The notes under the pieces are model-generated. The model searched no databases, had not been told where the DNA came from, and was given only the letters and a program-made list of their open reading frames with translations. Source: Silene latifolia (lineage: Eukaryota > Streptophyta > Magnoliopsida > Caryophyllales > Caryophyllaceae). From it: a stretch of DNA of 64,000 nucleotides. This document shows positions 34,430 to 45,965 of the stretch, one piece after another. The translations under genes and the position numbers were made by a program. The stretch lies in contig NC_133538.1 in NCBI RefSeq assembly GCF_048544455.1, forward strand, positions 143,341,922 through 143,405,921. Direction: 5' to 3'. Each line of letters begins with the position of its first letter. Position 1 is the first letter of the stretch.

Positions 34430-37208
34430 GTACAAATAAGAGTCCAACACACGGAGTCACCGCCAACGCAGACACTACCACCTGCTCAGACTCCCTCTCC
34501 GGAGAACTCTCCAGCGTCTCGCGCTCCATCTCGACATGAAGCTCCTCCGCTGCAGCCAACTGAGCCCTGAGAGAAGCAATCTCCGCGTCTCGGCTCCGCA
34601 ACTCATCCTCACGACGCCTCAGCTCCTGGTCTCGACGGGTGATCCCCAACCCTGGGCCTCGATCGTCGACCTGGCTGTATCCAACTCAGCACAGACCCGA
34701 GCAAGCTCCGCCGGATATGCGGTACCCTGCATAACCCAATACTGATCATCAAGATCTAAAAGCGCAAAATGCAGCACAAAATACACAAAAAAACACACAA
34801 AAGTACCTGAGAAAGACGAGCCTCCCTCGCAGCTAGGTCACCGGCAAGCGCCTTCCAGCGGTTAGCCATCCGCCACAAAGCCTGATGACTAACGGTCGTC
34901 ACCTACAGCCAAAAAGGTCCTTCAAGTCAGGAACTCACCCTCAGAACGACCAAGCTCCACTTAATGCCAACATCAGTCACCTGAGCAACCGCAGGCTCTG
35001 GCAGGCGCAACTGTAGCTCCTCACCGCCCGGTCCCTGAAAGGTGGTCTCCGCCGGGAAAACTGGGGGCTGAGTCCTCATCAACGCGTCGACCCCCTGCAA
35101 TTCGGGTCCGCATCAAAGGTAACAAAACCTCTTATCAAAGGAGACAATGAAAATAAAAGAACAGAGGAAAACATACCTCGATCGGGTACCACGCAAGCCT
35201 CGACAACCGGAAGGTGTCGTAGTCAACGTCTCGTAGCAACAGCTCCTCACCACCCTGACCGTGAAGGTGCTCCTCAACCTCGTCGGGGGTCGACTCCTGG
35301 AACAACCCCATAGGCTGGTCGACCGGTACCACGAAGATCTCATTAAGGCATTGACGGGCTAAGCGCTCGCCTAGGTACCAAACCGGCTCGATCGCCGTCT
35401 CCAAGTACAAGCGCTGGGAGCTGCGAGGTCGCAGACGCTCCCTGACAGCAGCCGGCACCTTCGTGTAGTGCTCCCAAGGCCACCCGACAAGCTGCATTCA
35501 AAACAAAGCTACTCAATCGACTAGAGGCTTCCTAAGCTACCTAGTAATCCTATCTCTATCTATCTCTATAAAGGAGAAGGAGTAAGGAACAACAACTTAC
35601 GTCAGCAACTCGAAGGGCGTTCACACGACGCCTGCAGTCCTCGTAAGTCGACTTAATCGACTTCTTCCGAGACACCGTCCAACCCCTCACGGCAGGGTAG
35701 TTCGAAGGGACACCACCTGTAGTCCTCGGATGCAGAGGGACGAAGTAAGCATACAACCAAGCCTGTAATCAAACACAGCAAACACAAATCGGCCATTCTT
35801 TCCAAAAAATTGCCAAAATCAAAATCAAAATCAAACTCAAAACTACAAAAAATGCTCGTACCTCAAAGATGAGGCCGGGACCAACCAAAGCAAGGGCACT
35901 ACCGTCCCCCACTGACTCCGGACGCACCGCCGCGTGCAAGTACTGGGTGAAACTCGCCAAGGCCGGCGTAACCCAGTCAAACTGACCCAAAGTGTCAAGG
36001 CCAGCAAGGAGAGGAAGTACCTTGGTCGACAAGCGCTAACCCTTGTCGTCAAAGTACGTGGCACCCAAGAAGTACCACAACCACAACCACGCCTCCTACG
36101 GGTCAACTCTAGCCTCAGCCTCCGGACTCGCCAACGGCGCCGGAGCAGCACCCACCACTCTCCCTCTGAAGTCGTCTCTCACATACGAACTCACGATCAG
36201 GTACGGAGTAATGTCGGAAGGCTCAGGCAAAACAGTACCGATCAGATGAGGAACCGCATGAGGTGACACCCTCTGCGGTGTCTCTGTGAACTCGACAGGT
36301 GCCTCGCCACAAGGGAGGCCAGATATCATGGCAAAATCCTCTAAGGTCACGCCGCCTTCCCGAACTCCATGTGGAACGACGACGTCGTGTCCCAATACCG
36401 ATCCAACATGGCACGGATCAGACACAGGTTCGACCTAATCAAAGACATGTGAATATCCCACCAAGCGGCCACCAACGGTCCAAAAGCCGACCTCTCTATC
36501 AACGCCCTCGTCCCGGCTCGGAGAACGTCGTAAAAGCCCAGGCAGGTAGTGAAGCCCAAGAAAGTCCTCATGGTGCCGATCTTCTGAAATCAAAAACAAA
36601 CAACGTCAGAACACCTATCCAGGCCTGATACTTCAAAAGTGACAAAAGTTCAATCAGGTGACACGCCTCACCAAGCCCTCGTGAGCACGGTAGGAGATGT
36701 GCCTGTCCAGTCGAAGCAGCAACTGGCTACCGTCAAAACCCTCGGCCTAAGAAGGCGCCGCCCGCAGGTTCAGCCCCTGCGGGGCTATAACCCGTCTAGC
36801 CTCCCAAATCGCGACGTCTGCATCATCCTCAACCGTCTCCGCCCTCCGTCTCTTCTGACTATGAGACTCAACGTGACGGATGGAAGGCATCTCAACGACC
36901 CTAGCGACGTTCCGTAACGTCCGTCTGGTCGGCCGAGGAGTCCGCCTCCTCGTAGAAACCCTCCTCCCAGAGGTACCAGCCTGCACCTCGGACCCGAGTC
37001 CCGAGCTCTCAACACCAGTAGCCCCAACAACGGGCTCCTCACGCTCCTCAACGGCCCTCTCGGCTCCAACAGTCTCCTCTGGGGGCCCTCCTCCTCAGAA
37101 GCGTCCTCCACTACCGCGGCCGGTGCACTAACCGGAGTGCTAACCGGCCCGTACCAAATAGCTCCTCAAAGGTCGCAGCAAGGGACCCAGCCTATCCCGA
37201 GCACTCTC
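34430..37208 (-). pseudogene. Antisense spliced gene aORF2 of element E: plant mobile domain plus coiled coil
   Basis: Minus strand. Exons I infer from splice signals and reading frame are 37208-36672, 36584-35862, 35762-35601, 35491-35177, 35094-34981, 34902-34807 and 34741 to about 34430. Introns of about 80-110 bases start GTAAGT, GTATGT, GTACGA or GTGAGG and end in CAG/TAG. The second exon has the plant mobile domain: 'AMLDRYWDTTSSFHMEFG', a one-base frameshift near 36355, then 'GGVTLEDFAMISGLPCGE'. It continues across the junction as 'FE|AWLYAYFVPL'. The last exon encodes a charged coiled coil ('RRDQELRRREDELRSRDAEI') after another frameshift. Such domains occur in transposon proteins and in MAIN-like plant proteins. 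Confidence 0.72.
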
Positions 37209-38047
37209 CTGCAAACAAAGAACGTCAGCCAAAATTTCGGCATTACGACGGCGTAAAATGGACAAATCCAAAAAAAAACCTGCAATGCAAAACAAGGGCA
37301 ATCCTGCCCAGCCAAACAAAAACAATTTACAAAAAAAAAAAAACGCAAAAAAAACGACTCGCCCTTCTTTTCAAGCAAAAGACGAGTCAAAACAACCACA
37401 ACAAAAAAACGGCACCCTAAGACCCATACAAGGTCCGCCAACAAATCAAAATACATTCCGATACAATGGGGTATTTTTCTACAAGCTCAAAAAGGCAATT
37501 TCTACGCTAATTTGAGCACAGACCGGTCAAAAATTCAAAATACGACGACGACGAGACAACGTGATTTTATCACACCTCAAAGCGACCTAAACTACCAATA
37601 AGGTCCATTTCCAGGCAAACTGACTCAATTCAAGCTCAAACAGGCGCTTATTCCGTCAGACATAAGACCGTCACAAAAGGCAAAAATTCCAATTTTGCCC
37701 GCAATACCCACCAAAGGTCCACAATGGCAAATACGGTCTTTCCCGACTACAATGCAACCTAGTGGGACCCACTACCCGAGCAAATAAACTTGGCATTGTG
37801 AGATTAGACTGTTTCTCCACCTCACTCACATTTTTCGAGCATAGGGAGCGGGAACGGGGACCAAAATACAAAGTAAAAGCACCCTTATACTCCTAAACAG
37901 GTTTCTAACCTAATACAATCATCAATTTCACTCAAAATAGGCTCAATCAAAAACGCCCAAATCGATTTTCTAGGACAAAATTCTCGCCCTAATTCAATTC
38001 AGCTAAAAGACCAACAAATTTAAATGGATTCAAGAGGAAATACATAC

Positions 38048-38060
38048 CTTGAGATGACAT
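38048..38060 (-). other. Possible first coding exon of aORF2
   Basis: On the minus strand, ATGTCATCTCAAG is followed by the donor GTATGT. It could be a 13-base first exon joined to the exon at 37208, but I see no independent proof. Its distance to the upstream GC-rich block (157 bases) matches that of aORF1 (153 bases), which is why I list it. Confidence 0.35.
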
Positions 38061-38184
38061 TGTTGATAATGGCACGAATGGAAGCAAGCTAAAGACCAAC
38101 AATTGCGGTTTTTTGGTTTGTTTGTGTCGAAGGTTGAAGACGAAATGAGGATGATATGCGGACCATCCTTGCGTCTTTTACAGA

Positions 38185-38245
38185 AAAATAGGAAAGCTCC
38201 CTTGACTCGCCAGGTTGCTCGCGCCTCAATGAGGTGCTCCCTGCT
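38185..38245 (-). promoter_or_regulatory. GC-rich block upstream of aORF2
   Basis: The order 'cgtcttttacagaaaaatagg', 'agctccc', 'tcgccagg', GCTCGCGCCTC (38217-38227) matches the block upstream of aORF1 (33515-33590) in the same orientation, and loosely matches the LTR block at 9265-9330. A shared promoter or 5' untranslated part is the likely meaning, not shown. Confidence 0.5.
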
Positions 38246-38289
38246 CTTTAAGCAAAATTTTGGGCTTTGGCCCAATTTCCCATAACAAA

Positions 38290-39060
38290 CGTCAAATTTT
38301 CAATGATGACATTAAGGAAATAGTGAAAATTCAAATTCACTATTTTCCTTCAAATTTCAACGACGGCAATTAAAACCGTCAATTTTCAAAATAATAGTGA
38401 AAATTCAAATTCACTATTTCGTCAAATTTCAACGACGGCAATTAAAACCGTCAATTTTCAAAATAATAGTGAAAATTCAAATTCACTATTTCGTCAAATT
38501 TCAACGACGGCAATTAAAACCGTCAATTTTCAAAATAATAGTGAAAATTCAAATTCACTATTTTCCTTCAAATTTCAACGACGGAAATTAAAACTGTCAA
38601 TTTTCAAAATAATAGTGAAAATTCAAATTCACTATTTCGTCAAATTTCAACGACGGCAATTAGAACCGTCAATTTTCAAATTAATAGTGAAAATTCAAAT
38701 TCACTATTTTCCTTCAAATTTGACCGACGGCAATTAAAACCGTCAATTTTCAAAATAATAATGAAAATTCAAATTCACTATTTCGTCAAATTTCAAACGA
38801 CGGCAATTAAAACCGTCATTTTCAAAATAATAGTTGGAAATTAAATTCCACTATTTTCACCACACATGTCAACGACGGCACATAAAACGTCACTTCAAAC
38901 GTAATAGTGAAGATTCCAAATTCACTATTTCCTTCACATGTCAACGGTGGCACATAAACCGTCACTTCAGACGTAATAGCGAAATTTAAAATTCGCTATT
39001 TCCTTCAAAAAATTCAAACAAACGGCGATTAAAACCGCCACTTCAAATTAAAAAAACGAG
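38290..39060. repeat. 3' minisatellite of element E, unit 72-75 bp
   Basis: CGACGG recurs at 38361, 38433, 38505, 38579, 38651, 38725, 38798 and 38873, with decayed units up to about 39060. Each unit has two potential hairpins: GACGG...CCGTC around CAATTAAAA, and GTGAA...TTCAC around an A/T core. The first six units are most alike. Tandem repeats at this place are known from Retand and other Tat elements. Confidence 0.92.
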
Positions 39061-39239
39061 TAGTGAAGATTCAAAATTCACTATTCCTTCAAAATGTCAA
39101 CAGGGGGGCTTCCTCACGGGTCCCGCTCATTTCAACAACATTGATAGTGAAATTCAAAATTCACCATTTCCACGGCGGCATCATGAGTCCGCTACTTTCA
39201 AAACAAGCTCATCTGACGCGGCTATTCTCACGGTCGATC

Positions 39240-39400
39240 AACCGGCCGCACCATGGCTGGAGAGCCTTACTATGCATTGCGGCTGGCGAGCCCTCCTCAT
39301 GTACACACCACAGCTGGCGAGCCTTTGTCTGCAAACACACAAGGACGTATCCGAAGATGCGTCAGGTATGACTCCTTCTTATGGCTGGCGAGCCTTTGTA
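39240..39400. repeat. GGCTGGCGAGCC repeats near the E 3' LTR
   Basis: Four copies of (G/A)GCTGG(C/A)GAGCCT lie near 39254, 39280, 39311 and 39382, separated by 25-70 unrelated bases. The unit is nearly palindromic and contains the CGAG core. No coding sequence is seen between 39060 and the LTR. Confidence 0.65.
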
Positions 39401-39621
39401 CGTAGTCTAACGGACTTTAAACGACCCGCATGGACAGTCGACAGACTCTAAACTATTCCCGACGAAAGGTCCTAGGCTCGTACCCTCGAGTCGCCCTTCC
39501 CGACGGTAGGTCCTTGGCCCGAATCCTTTCGAGCCGCCTCGACGTCGTTTGGGTCTCCAGGTTGTAATGTTCGATTGACCTGGGGGCTCTACTTTGACTT
39601 TCGCCTTGTCCAAGCCTCAGT

Positions 39622-39635
39622 AAAAGTAGGGGCTC
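39622..39635 (+). promoter_or_regulatory. Polypurine tract of element E
   Basis: AAAAGTAGGGGCTC directly precedes the 3' LTR start TG at 39636; this form is typical for Tat elements. Confidence 0.85.
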
Positions 39636-41249
39636 TGTAGATTGCGAGTAACTCCTGAGACTCCAAAAAACACCCGATGATTATCGGACTACAACATATT
39701 TTGGAATCGCGACGTTTGATCGACAGTTTGTGTACAACTTTACGTCGGAAAACTTAAAACGATTTCAAAAATAAAACATTTCAAAACTTTTCAAAAGTAC
39801 CCTGAGTGTTTAATGCACGATGACGGGGTCGCAATAACACTAACTAGAGTCAAAACCGACACCGGACCAAAAACCGACTCAAAAATTCAAATCCCGACTC
39901 CAACAACAAGTCAAACCGAGTCAACCACAAAAAAACAAACCATTTCATACCTTCTATACTAAAATTTCCCGGATTCATGAATGGTCAAGTACCAAACATG
40001 TGACTACAAATCCTAGGATAGAACAAATCATGATTGCAGTTGAGTGAAAGTGACAGGACAACTCGAAGACCCGCGACGTGGCGCGCGCCTCTTTGAGCAG
40101 CCCAGGTGGCCACGTAGCTCAAAACTCACACAACCACCCATTTTCCTATAAATACTCCTCAAATGCCCCCATTTGAGAACTTACGCGAATGTCCGTCCCC
40201 TCTTTTCTCCCTTAAAATTCTCGACTCGACTTCTTAAGTCACAATCCGACGTGTATTTATAACCTACCGATCGAAAATACAAGCCTTACACATTGTTTGG
40301 TACCGTCATCGTGCATTAAGTCACTTGACCGACCATTTCGACCACTACACCGTCACTAATCTTAATAAAAAAACTCTTTTTACTTACAAAAACGGTTTTA
40401 AACCGAGTCTTTTCCGACCAAACGAGTTGTTACACTTACGTCGGTTTCTCGCCATAACCAAACATGTAAGTGTGAGGGTGTAAAAATTCTTCTTTTATCA
40501 TGTTTTTGCTTGTTTTATGACCAGAACATGCTAAAACATGCATAACACGATCCAAAACATAGGATAGACGAGCCAAAATTGAGTTTTGACCTAAGGGAGA
40601 AGCCCCTTGTTCTGCACAGAGGCCCGCGCCTCAATGGGGTGCCCAGGTCAGAACTCAACCGTGTTTGTTCTCGTCCTTCCTCGTTAATCTATTTTCATAT
40701 TTGTAATCGGTTTTTACCATTTTGAATGTTTTCAAACCCTTTTATTTATTTTTACAAATTTTAACCATAAAACATTTTTCACCCTTGGTTTTTAATACCA
40801 TGACGGTTTAATCTGTGTTCCGGTGATAATATTTGGTTAATAACATTTAATAGGTATTTTAAAGCCTTTTATTTCATTTCTTTACATTTTGAGAGGTATT
40901 TTAAAGCCTTTCATCATTTCTTTACATTTCCAAAATAAAAATATTAGTCACCAACACAAAGTCATCCTTGGTTCCACATACCATGCCGGTTAAAACCCGG
41001 GTACGATGATGAGTATCGACTAATTATATTCAAATGAACTTAAGACAATTAGTTCATGCTCATTCTCAAAACTATCCATGTCAAGTCGAAGCCGACACCG
41101 AATATCATCAAAATAATGATGATTATTCGAGTCTCGTTCCTCAAATAAATAAATACGGTCTAAACGACCCTTTCAAACCAAAATGGGTTTAAATACCCAC
41201 TTTTCAACACGTTTCATAAACGTTTTTCAAATGGTCAGAGCACGACATA
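39636..41249 (+). repeat. 3' LTR of element E, left part
   Basis: Collinear with 7611-9250, with substitutions spread over the whole length. It stops at 41249, where element A is inserted. The last five bases are ACATA, matching GCATA at 52013-52017. Confidence 0.92.
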
Positions 41250-42721
41250 TGATACGTGCATTTTGTATAGTCTTTATAGCCTATTTTAGCTCGTATTTCT
41301 ATGTACTTTCGTACTGTTTATATTGCATTTTGCCCCGAATTGGCTACTTTGGTTCGTTTTGTCCGTTTTGTAGGAAAGAACGTGGAAGTAGTAGAATCAT
41401 ACCATTTTCGTCCCTTTTTGCATGCATTTTGAGGAGACGGATTGTTCAGAGTGAGATCTTGCATTGGAATGCGTGAAGGAATGGTCCACGGAGCAGTCGG
41501 TCACGAGTTTGAGCTGTTTTGGAGGAAGAACACTCGATCGAGCTGTTTTATTGGTCTATCGAGTGGTTTCTATGGCTGAGTTGGTCGATCGAGTGCTTTG
41601 TCTTACTCGATCGATAGAGCTGGAATTAGGAGTTACTCGATCGAGTAACAATTTTAGTCGATCGAGTAGATATTTTGGAGAAGTACTCGATCGAGTTGTT
41701 TCAGACTACTCGATCGAGTGGTTTTGGCTATCATGGACTTTAATTAGTCCGTGAACGTGTTTTAGCTTATGGACTTAGTAATTTTTCTATTTAAGCGCAT
41801 AATAACTAGGTCATCAGCATTCAGTTTTTACCTATCATTTTGACATTACGCTTGAACGCTTTTTTTTCCTTTCACTGTAACTTTGCTTTTGGGGTTATTT
41901 AGCTCGGAATTAGTCGTTCTTTATGCCGGATTCTTGGGATTGTAATCTCTTACTCTCTTTTAATCTTAATCTTTCATTTATTCATCTTAATTACTCATCT
42001 TGTTCCTTTAATTTTCTGCCCTAATCTTTGTTTATGCATTTTCATTATTATTTCATCATGTTTAATATTAGTTATTTCATTGTTATTAGTTTTGACAATA
42101 TTAATAGCATGAGTAGCTAATCTGTTTCATGTTAGGATTAGGGGTTCTACGGTGGAAATGTGACGATATAGTAAATAGTTTAGATGAATTAATTGTGAGA
42201 CTCTGTCCCCATAGCAATATAACTGTATTTACCGACTTAGTTGAGTGCACGCTTCTGAGTCACCCTTTTAATCTGGTTAAATTTAGTCCTGGATCGGAAG
42301 AATGGACTAAATAGTCCTGATATGAACAGTAGACTACCCTGATGAGGACGGAAGTTAAGTTAGTGGTAATTTAGGATAGAAAGTGGACCGGAAGGACCTT
42401 TCCATATCCGTCTCGCAGTAATTTATCTAAGTTGTTTACAGTTGAGTCACTGGACTAACGTAGTGAACCGAAATCCTGACATGTCCCCTCTCTATTGATA
42501 GTTTATTCTCATTTTCTGTCTTTATTGCTCTCTCCTTGCTTCTCTTCCTTTAAATACTTTAGTTAGGAAACCAATTACAACCCCCCCCCCCCCCCTCCAT
42601 TTGTGACCAAATAGACGGACTCTTACAGATATCTTGCCTCCATGAGAAGATCGACCTGACTTCCCTAACTATATAGTTAGTTTAGTTAGTTATTTTTGAT
42701 AGGTATACGACAGCCCTGTCA
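41250..42721 (+). repeat. 5' LTR of element A
   Basis: TGATACGTGC...CCTGTCA. Contents in order: a cluster of CTCGATCGAG motifs (41531-41725), a TATA-like CTATTTAAG (about 41788-41796), and a run of 15 C (42581-42595) that is only 7 C in the 3' LTR. Confidence 0.95.
41531..41725. repeat. ACTCGATCGAGT cluster in the A 5' LTR
   Basis: Eight copies of the palindrome or close variants, spaced about 20-30 bases apart. They lie just upstream of the presumed promoter. The 3' LTR copy is at 50831-51022. Confidence 0.9.
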
Positions 42722-42726
42722 AATTT

Positions 42727-42744
42727 TGGCGCCGTTGCCGGGGA
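42727..42744 (+). promoter_or_regulatory. Primer-binding site of element A
   Basis: TGGCGCCGTTGCCGGGGA, five bases after the LTR, identical in form to the aspartate-tRNA-type site of Athila elements. Confidence 0.93.
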
Positions 42745-42844
42745 GGCAATTGCCCTATCTGTCTTTGTTTCGTTTATTTTATCCGTCTCAGGGAATTTTT
42801 TATTCCTTGAGGCAGTTCTTATTCATTTTCTTTCAGTATTGTGT

Positions 42845-44647
42845 ATGCCCAAGTCACATAGGTTGGAGTTAGTTTCAGCCGATTCTGAACCAGGGAGACT
42901 GTTCAGGCATAGACTCCGTCTGCAAAGAGAATCACGAAAGGAAGCCTTGAGTACTTTCGAACCCGAACTTCAGCATTTCCTATTTATAGAAAATCCATCT
43001 TTTGAAGAAGACACTTTCAGTTCTGTAAACCAACCAGTAAAGATGCCGAATATTTCAAGTCAATCGGAGCCTAAAGAATCATCTATTCCTAAAGGTTTCA
43101 ATCTCCAGACTGAGGAGAGAAATCTCTTTAGAGGTGTGGCAGGTGAAGACCCGAGGAAGTATATGGAGGTCTTTACGGACTACGGTTCTACTATCCCCGC
43201 CACAAAGGGGGTAACTCAAGACAAGATTAAGGAGGTGCTGTTTCCTTTTTCTTTGACTGACTCAGCCAGGGAGTGGCTGACTGATTTGGACCGCACGGCC
43301 GCAGGGGTCACAGACTGGAAGACCCTTCCTCTTGCTTTTTATAATAGAGATTTCCCTCCGCAGCGCACTAATCAGCTGAGGGCAAAAATCACTAGTTTCA
43401 AGCAGGCACCCGATGAAACTTTCTATGAAGCGTGGTGCCGTTTCAAGAGGTTGGTGAGGTCTCTTCCTCACCATGGTTTTGATCCGTGTTTTTTGTCCAA
43501 TCAGTTCTATAATGGGCTATACGATGATCACAGAGCCATACTTGATGCATCATCCAACGGAAGATTCCAAAAGAACACTAACGATGATAAGGGATGAGGC
43601 CTTATTGAAGAGATGGCGACCCACTGTGCTGAGTATGGAAACCCAAGGGATGGTATTAGAACAGTTCATGCAGTCGATAAGCAAGTTGTGGCTCAGCTGG
43701 AAGCCATGAATGCTAGATTTGGTAAGTTGGAGTTGCATTCTGCTGGGGAGCCTCAGACGGTTCATTTTCTTACTAGAGGGGAGACTGTCACATGTAAGAG
43801 GTGTGGGAGCAACGACGGTCACACTGATGTTGGCTGTCTTATAGAGAAGGAACGGGTCCTTGATTTTCAACAATACAGGCAAGGAGGGGGTTCCTATTAT
43901 AATAACCAAGGGGCAGTCCATCCCAATTTGAGGTGGACAAGTCAAAATGTGCTCAATCCTACCCCTCCTCCGCAGCCTCCTTCCTTTCCTACATCTAATC
44001 AAGGTGCATCATCTTCTGGTGGGGTAAGTGAGATAGGTGAGTTGAAGACGATGTTGTAGTCTATAATAAAGCAGTGGCAGCTAAGTGATCAATAAAAAGA
44101 TGCATCTATCAAGGCACTTGAAACTCAAGTTGCCCAGTTAGCCGCGAACCAGTCCACAAGGAAACCGGGACATTTACCGTCACAAGCCGATAAGAATCCA
44201 CATGAGACGGTGAATTTAATTAATTTGAGGAGCGGTTATTCATATGAAGGACCGAAGTCAGACCCGGGGAAGGAAATTACTGCTGATGAACAGTGTTCTG
44301 TTGAAGAAAAAGAGCTGACGACAAAGAAAGTACTCGATCGACTAATTTCTGGGGGTCGATCGAGTAAAAATGCTGAAAAAAGTGTTCGATCGAGTGGAAT
44401 TTCTACTTGATTGAGTGAACAGGAAAAAGAAGAGCTCGATCGAGTAAATAAAACTGTTCGATCGAGTGAATTTTCTGAATAATCTGCTCGATCGAATGAT
44501 ATTTTTGGTCGATCGAGTAATGCTGATAAAGAACAACTCGATCGAGAGCCTGCTAGTGCTCGATCGAGTGAAAAATCACCTGAAAGACCACGTTCGAGAC
44601 GAAAGAAGTCTTGATCGAAGGATTTAGAGCTTGATCCGACCGATACA
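42845..44647 (+). pseudogene. gag: gag of element A with in-frame stops and motif-filled linker
   Basis: The ATG at 42845 follows a 100-base leader. The Athila gag core is clear ('KGFNLQTEERNLFRGVAGEDP', 'AREWLTDLDRTAAGVTDW', 'QLRAKITSFKQ', 'SLPHHGFDPCFLSNQFYNGLYDDHR'), followed by the zinc knuckle CKRCGSNDGHTDVGC, which has one residue more than usual between Cys and His. One reading frame runs on to the protease but contains TGA 43595-43597, TAG 44057-44059, TAA 44093-44095, TGA 44408-44410, TAA 44480-44482 and TGA 44612-44614. The linker at 44333-44570 is made of CTCGATCGAG repeats and encodes Leu-Asp-Arg-Val and Arg-Ser-Ser-Glu strings. Confidence 0.9.
44333..44570. repeat. CTCGATCGAG cluster inside the gag-protease linker of element A
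   Basis: About ten copies in coding sequence, spaced 20-30 bases apart, of the same motif as in the LTR. Some copies have C-to-T changes at CG sites, for example CTTGATTGAG near 44406-44415, which makes a TGA stop. Confidence 0.9.
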
Positions 44648-45322
44648 TTGGAAGAGAGGAACAAAGGGCTCGAGATACCCATCACGGTGCCTTTCCCGAG
44701 GTGTTTGCAGAATACTAAGGCTAATCAACAATTCGGTAAATTTGCCGAACTCCTGAAAAGCTGGCAAGTCACTGTGCCATTCGCGGAATTGCTGCCACAG
44801 GTACCCTCTTACCTTAAATTTATGAAAGAAATTTTATCGCGTAAGAGGCACATTAATGATCATGAGACCGTAGCTTTGACCGAGGTAGGGACGGCCCTAG
44901 TTCAGAATAAGTTTCCTCCCAAACAGTCAGACCCGGGTAGTTTTTCGATTCTGTGTCATATTTGTACCCACTTGATTGATAACGCGTTATGCGATCTTGG
45001 CGCTAGCGTGAGTGTCTTACCGCTGTCTCTGGCTAAGAGACTTGGTTTGACCAAGTTTAATTGCACAAATATGGCTGTTCAGATAGCCGACCGTAGTATA
45101 TCACGACCACTAGGTGTCATAGAAGACATACCTATTAAGATCGGGAGGTTCTTTATTCCCGTTGACTTCGTTGTACTTGACATCCCCGAAGATGCCCATA
45201 CCCCTATTATTTTAGGGAGACCATTTTTATTTACTGCCCGTGCAGTGATAGACGTCGAGGGCAAGACATTGACTTTCCAGGTTGGGGACGAGGAATTGAT
45301 ATTCCATCAGTCTAAGTCCTGA
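44648..45322 (+). pseudogene. pro: Protease of element A
   Basis: In frame with gag. It begins with the usual Athila sequence before protease ('PFPRCLQNTKANQQFGKFAELLK', 'PQVPSYLKFMKEILSRKRHI'). The active site is CDLGASVSVLP (Asp codon 44993-44995), the Athila form in which the DTG-type triad is replaced by D-L-G-A-S. 'IPIKIGRFFIPVDFVVLDIPED' and 'PIILGRPFL' follow. The frame stops at 45320-45322 with no RT after it. This part alone is intact, but it can only be made if the upstream stops are passed. Confidence 0.9.
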
Positions 45323-45965
45323 AGGGCTCCATGTAAGCTCAGCCTTGCAATGCCCTCTCTTCTATTGACCCTCATATTAACACTCCAAATGAAGATTTGG
45401 AATATTGTGCTGCTATCGTGACCCCTCCGCCTCAGGTTGAGAGCAAAAAGGAGGAAAGTTCGTCTGTTTTCCTTGCTGCAGGTACAGATGAAAATAATGA
45501 AGGAATTGTCAATGGTTATTGTGCAATTAATGTCAGTCAAAGTGGGAGCGATGATGTTAAAACTGGTGAGAAAGGAGTAAGGACGAGAAAACTTCGCGCG
45601 TATGTGGACATCAACTATTCTCCTCCTAACGATTCAAGTTCAAGCTCATGGAAATTGAAGAGAACGATTAATGTTGCTGAGATGACGTCCTCCAGTCAGA
45701 AGCCCTCCGAGGGGATACTGAATTGCTTTGAAAAGTGAGCGGGGAAATGCCCCGTGTAACAAATTGTATAAACAAAATTTAATTTCTTTTGGATTTGATT
45801 ATTGCTCTTAATTAGGACAATTAGAATTTAGACATTTTTAGCATAGATTAGAAGACTATAGACTGTTACTATTCATATTTGGTATTTTGGGATATTTTTG
45901 CGAGTGTTTTTATGGAGGTTTGGGGAATTATACGCAAATTCAAGAGCTTACACGAGGAAAAAACC
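45323..45965 (+). other. Post-protease remnant and non-coding sequence of element A
   Basis: A 113-residue frame (45397-45738) encodes a Ser-rich piece without recognisable domain, at the place where RT would start in a full Athila element. It may be the rest of a protease-RT linker. Behind it no coding sequence is seen up to the motif cluster. Confidence 0.5.

Noticed and set aside
44333..44570. CTCGATCGAG clusters as a CRISPR array
   Set aside because: The genome is a plant, the repeats are 10-12 bases with irregular 20-30 base gaps inside a gag reading frame, and no cas genes are present.
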